64,000 bases of DNA from Aeromonas bestiarum. Its GTDB lineage: Bacteria; Pseudomonadota; Gammaproteobacteria; Enterobacterales; Aeromonadaceae. Positions 61,456-64,000 of this stretch are shown piece after piece. The stretch lies in contig NZ_CDDA01000006.1 in the NCBI RefSeq assembly GCF_000819745.1, forward strand, positions 31,588 to 95,587. Reading direction: 5' to 3'. The position numbers and the translations under genes are program-made. Below the pieces are notes generated by a model, which worked only from the letters and a program-made list of their open reading frames with translations, did not search any database and was not told where the DNA came from. How positions within the stretch are numbered: the first letter of the stretch is position 1; each line of letters starts with the position of its first letter.

Positions 61456-61521
61456 ATGACCCATATGCAAGATACCCGCGTACCCATCACCCTGCCGACC
61501 AGAGGGGAGTCATCGATATGA
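61456..61521 (+). pseudogene. 21-codon vestigial copy of the COG0523 gene start, coupled to the intact gene
   Basis: The frame reads MTHMQDTRVPITLPT and then stops after six more residues; the intact gene 62 bases downstream begins MTDMQDTRIPVTLLT. Over the first 45 bases the two match at 36 positions. AAGGAT precedes its ATG, so it may be translated, and its TGA stop overlaps the ATG of the intact gene. It is either a remnant of a tandem copy or a leader peptide now used for coupling. Confidence 0.7.
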
Positions 61522-62645
61522 CAGATATGCAAGACACCCGAATTCCCGTGACCCTGCTGACCGGCTTTCTCGGCAGCGGCAAGACCACCTTGCTCAACTA
61601 CTGGGTCAAGCAGCCGGAACTCGGCGAGTGCGCCGTGCTGATCAACGAATTCGGCTCTGTGGGGCTGGATCACCATCTGGTGCAGCAGGTGGACGAGCAG
61701 GTGGTGTTGCTCGATTCCGGCTGCATCTGCTGCTCGGTGCAGGGCTCCCTGGTGGAGGCGCTGCAGGGACTGTTCATGCGCGCCATCCAGCGCAAGATCA
61801 AGCCGTTCAAGCGGCTCATCATAGAAACCACAGGTCTGGCTGACCCGGCGCCCGTGCTGTTTACCCTGCGCGAAGAGGGCTTTATTGCCCAGCGTTACCG
61901 CTTCGATGGCACAGTGACAGTGGTGGATGCCGGCCATATCGAGCAGCAGCTGGCCGCTCAGTATGAAGCGGTGAAACAAGTGGCGCTGGCGGATCTGCTG
62001 GTAGTGAGCAAGGGGGATCTGGTGGAGGACGAGCAGCTGGCGCGGGTCGAAGCCCAGCTGGCGGCCCTCAATCCGGCGGCCCCCATCGAGCGGGTCACCA
62101 ACGGTGAGCTGTCGCCTGCGGTGCTGGAGAAGCTGGGCGCCTACAACGAGGCGGCGGGGCGCGACGTGCGCCAGTTGCTGGCCTGGCTGCGCACCGAATC
62201 CCCCAAGCAGGGGCTGGCCTCGCCGATGCAGCCCAAGATGAAGCCGTTCGCCGCCAAGGTGGGCACGGCCGCACCGACTCACTTCGAGCATGGCAACATA
62301 GAGAGCTTCTCCCTGCGCATCGGTGAGCCGCTCAAGCCATCCCGCCTGCTGGCCGCCATTGATGCGGTGCAGGTCCAATATGGCGATGCCCTGCTGCGGC
62401 TCAAGGGGATATTGCAGTTGGAGGGAGAGAGCCAGCCTGTGGTGATCCACGGCGTTCATGGTCAACTCTATCCGCTGCAGGCTTTGGGAGATTGGCCGGA
62501 GGGCAAGGCCCAGTCCCGGCTGGTCTTTATCGTGAAAAGTCAGGACAAGGCGGGGATCGAGCGGTTGTTCCTTGATACGCTCAAGGCCCCCGAGCCCAGT
62601 CTGGAAGAGCAGCTCAGAGCCATGCTCGGCCAGCCGGATGCCTGA
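61518..62645 (+). CDS. COG0523 (CobW/YjiA-type) metal-chaperone GTPase
   Basis: This 375-aa GTPase has Walker A in GFLGSGKTTLLNYW (from residue 16), the metal-binding CICC at 69-72 (DSGCICCSVQGSL), ETTGLADPAPVLFTLRE as the Walker B region, and VVSKGDLVEDEQ in place of the usual TKxD guanine motif. The C-terminal CobW_C domain starts near ESFSLRIGEPLKPSRL. Family members deliver zinc or cobalt to enzymes or act in metal scarcity. I see no Zur box upstream, but the short gap leaves little room for one. Confidence 0.9.
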   Translation: MTDMQDTRIPVTLLTGFLGSGKTTLLNYWVKQPELGECAVLINEFGSVGLDHHLVQQVDEQVVLLDSGCICCSVQGSLVEALQGLFMRAIQRKIKPFKRLIIETTGLADPAPVLFTLREEGFIAQRYRFDGTVTVVDAGHIEQQLAAQYEAVKQVALADLLVVSKGDLVEDEQLARVEAQLAALNPAAPIERVTNGELSPAVLEKLGAYNEAAGRDVRQLLAWLRTESPKQGLASPMQPKMKPFAAKVGTAAPTHFEHGNIESFSLRIGEPLKPSRLLAAIDAVQVQYGDALLRLKGILQLEGESQPVVIHGVHGQLYPLQALGDWPEGKAQSRLVFIVKSQDKAGIERLFLDTLKAPEPSLEEQLRAMLGQPDA

Positions 62646-62656
62646 TAGGCTAATAT

Positions 62657-62684
62657 GACCCGCTTTCGTGCGGGTCTTTTTTTA
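62657..62684 (+). terminator. Terminator after the COG0523 gene
   Basis: GACCCGC pairs with GCGGGTC around a short loop and is followed by seven T. Confidence 0.88.
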
Positions 62685-62706
62685 TCTGAAGAGGAGGTGG
62701 CTGCTC

Positions 62707-64000
62707 ATGCCCGATAGCACACACATGGTGACCCCTGCCCAGCGCAAGTGGCTGCCGCCGCTGACGGCGGTCGGCTTCTTCATGCAGACCCTGGATGGCA
62801 CCATACTCAACACCGCCCTGCCCAGCATGGCCGAGACCCTGGGCGAGAGCCCGCTGCAAATGCAGTCGGTGATCATCGCCTACATGCTGACGGTGGCGCT
62901 GCTCATTCCCGCCTCCGGCTGGCTGGCGGACCGATTCGGCACCCGCCGCATCTATCTGGCCGCCATACTGCTGTTCACCCTGGGGTCGCTGGCCTGCGCC
63001 GCCTCCAACTCCCTCTCCATGCTGGTGGCGGCCCGGGTGTTGCAAGGCATAGGCGGCGCCCTGCTGATGCCGGTGGGACGCCTCGCCGTGCTGCGGGTCT
63101 ACAGCAAGCACGAGCTGTTGCGGGTGATGTCGTTCGTCACCATCCCCGGCCTGGTGGGGCCCTTGATCGGCCCGGCACTGGGCGGCTGGCTGGTGGAGGT
63201 GGCGAGCTGGCACTGGGTGTTTCTCATCAATCTGCCGGTGGGAATACTCGGCTTTATCGCCAGCTGGCACTTCATGCCCGACCTGCGGCAGGGCACGGCC
63301 AAGTTCGACTGGCAGGGTTTCGTGATGTTCAGCGCCGGCATGGTGCTGGTGTCGGTGGGCTTGCAGGGGCTGGGCGAGCACAGCATCTCCACCGGCTGGG
63401 CACTGTTTGCCCTGCTGTTCGGGCTGGCCGCCATGGCGAGTTACTGGCTCTATGCCGCCAATGTCGAGGAGCCACTGTTCAGTCTGGCGCTGTTCAAGAC
63501 CAGCACCTTCGCCATCGGCGTCTGGGGCAACCTGTTTGCCCGCCTCGGCAGCGGTGCCATGCCCTTCCTCACCCCGCTCTTCCTGCAGCTGGGGCTCGGC
63601 TTCTCGCCGAGCAAGGCGGGTATGACCATGATCCCCACCGTGCTGGGGGCCATGCTGACCAAGACGCTGGTGAACAAGCTCATTCCACGCATCGGTTATC
63701 GGCGGATCCTGATCGGCAATACCCTGGCACTGGGGGCCATGATCGCCAGCTTCTACTTCATCGACAACCAGCTGCCCTATGGGGTGCTGCTGGGCTGGCT
63801 GATGGTGTTTGGCGCCATCAACTCGCTGCAGTTCTCCGCCATGAACACGCTCACGCTGCAAGACTTGAGCGCCGAGCATGCCAGCAGCGGCAACGGTCTG
63901 CTGTCGGTGGTGATGCAGCTCTCCATGAGCCTGGGGGTGGCGATTGCCGCCAGCCTGCTGGGACTCTTCTCAGCCGGTTCGTCGGCGGCGGATGGGCAGT
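62707..64000 (+). CDS. mdtD: MdtD-like DHA2 multidrug/efflux transporter (3' end missing)
   Basis: The frame is open from the ATG at 62707 to the window end (431 codons). It aligns well with E. coli MdtD, a 14-helix major facilitator of the EmrB/QacA group: GFFMQTLDGTILNTALPSMA, SGWLADRFGTRR (motif A), LQGIGGALLMPVGRLAVLR, LVGPLIGPALGG (motif C) and AMNTLTLQDLSAEHASSGNG. AGGAGG precedes the start. It is not next to mdtABC or baeSR here, so a role in drug export is only inferred; E. coli MdtD has also been linked to citrate export. Confidence 0.9.
   Translation, partial: MPDSTHMVTPAQRKWLPPLTAVGFFMQTLDGTILNTALPSMAETLGESPLQMQSVIIAYMLTVALLIPASGWLADRFGTRRIYLAAILLFTLGSLACAASNSLSMLVAARVLQGIGGALLMPVGRLAVLRVYSKHELLRVMSFVTIPGLVGPLIGPALGGWLVEVASWHWVFLINLPVGILGFIASWHFMPDLRQGTAKFDWQGFVMFSAGMVLVSVGLQGLGEHSISTGWALFALLFGLAAMASYWLYAANVEEPLFSLALFKTSTFAIGVWGNLFARLGSGAMPFLTPLFLQLGLGFSPSKAGMTMIPTVLGAMLTKTLVNKLIPRIGYRRILIGNTLALGAMIASFYFIDNQLPYGVLLGWLMVFGAINSLQFSAMNTLTLQDLSAEHASSGNGLLSVVMQLSMSLGVAIAASLLGLFSAGSSAADGQ

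Overview
The window reads as chromosomal DNA of a gammaproteobacterium, most likely Aeromonas. The evidence is the tap-type pilus order (tapA-tapB-tapC-tapD, then coaE-zapD-yacG), a petABC-sspAB junction, a cell-wall cluster without ddlB, lpxC followed by an M23 peptidase instead of secM, high G+C coding sequence, and proteins close to E. coli and Vibrio homologues throughout. It is nearly all core genome. I see no prophage, insertion sequence, CRISPR array, tRNA or toxin-antitoxin locus.

Layout. 1-3540: the end of petA, then petB and petC (cytochrome bc1), then sspA-sspB. 3588-6991 (minus): lpoA-yraN-diaA-dolP, an envelope and replication-control operon. 7071-8393: rsmI and the RNase P RNA gene. 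8694-24658: the division and cell-wall cluster mraZ-rsmH-ftsL-ftsI-murE-murF-mraY-murD-ftsW-murG-murC-ftsQ-ftsA-ftsZ, opened by a promoter with three MraZ repeats. 24760-30008: lpxC, an M23 peptidase, secA, mutT. 30098-37327 (minus): nadC, the type IV pilus genes tapABCD, coaE, zapD, yacG. 37333-38524: a retropepsin-like protease divergent from ampD. 38631-45860: pdhR with two PdhR operators, aceE, aceF, lpd. 45979-51054: a GAF-GGDEF cyclase, a small lipoprotein and two chemoreceptors with nearly the same signalling module. 51238-53496: a secreted patatin of the PlpD (type Vd) kind. 53725-56322: acnB. 56407-64000: metabolic and transport genes (SDR/LysR pair, LysR/LysE pair, an FAD lactone oxidase, a COG0523 GTPase, and the start of an MdtD-like exporter).

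How the genes fit together. Peptidoglycan is the main thread: precursor synthesis (murE, F, D, G, C, mraY), septal synthesis (ftsI, ftsW, ftsL), PBP1A activation (lpoA), a likely hydrolase (M23) and muropeptide recycling (ampD). Central carbon flow is the second: pyruvate dehydrogenase under PdhR, aconitase B and the bc1 complex. Surface behaviour is the third: pilus, chemoreceptors, c-di-GMP synthesis and the patatin autotransporter.

I found no convincing wholly new multi-gene system. The least explained features are small rearrangements at translation starts. A ~109-bp tandem duplication carries the murE ribosome-binding site and start codon. A hairpin insert between aceE and aceF is flanked by a 14-bp direct repeat containing the aceF ribosome-binding site. 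A degenerate copy of the start of the COG0523 gene is translationally coupled to the intact gene. Also notable are two convergent genes whose last codons form one bidirectional terminator, and a lactone oxidase with Leu where covalently flavinylated relatives have His.
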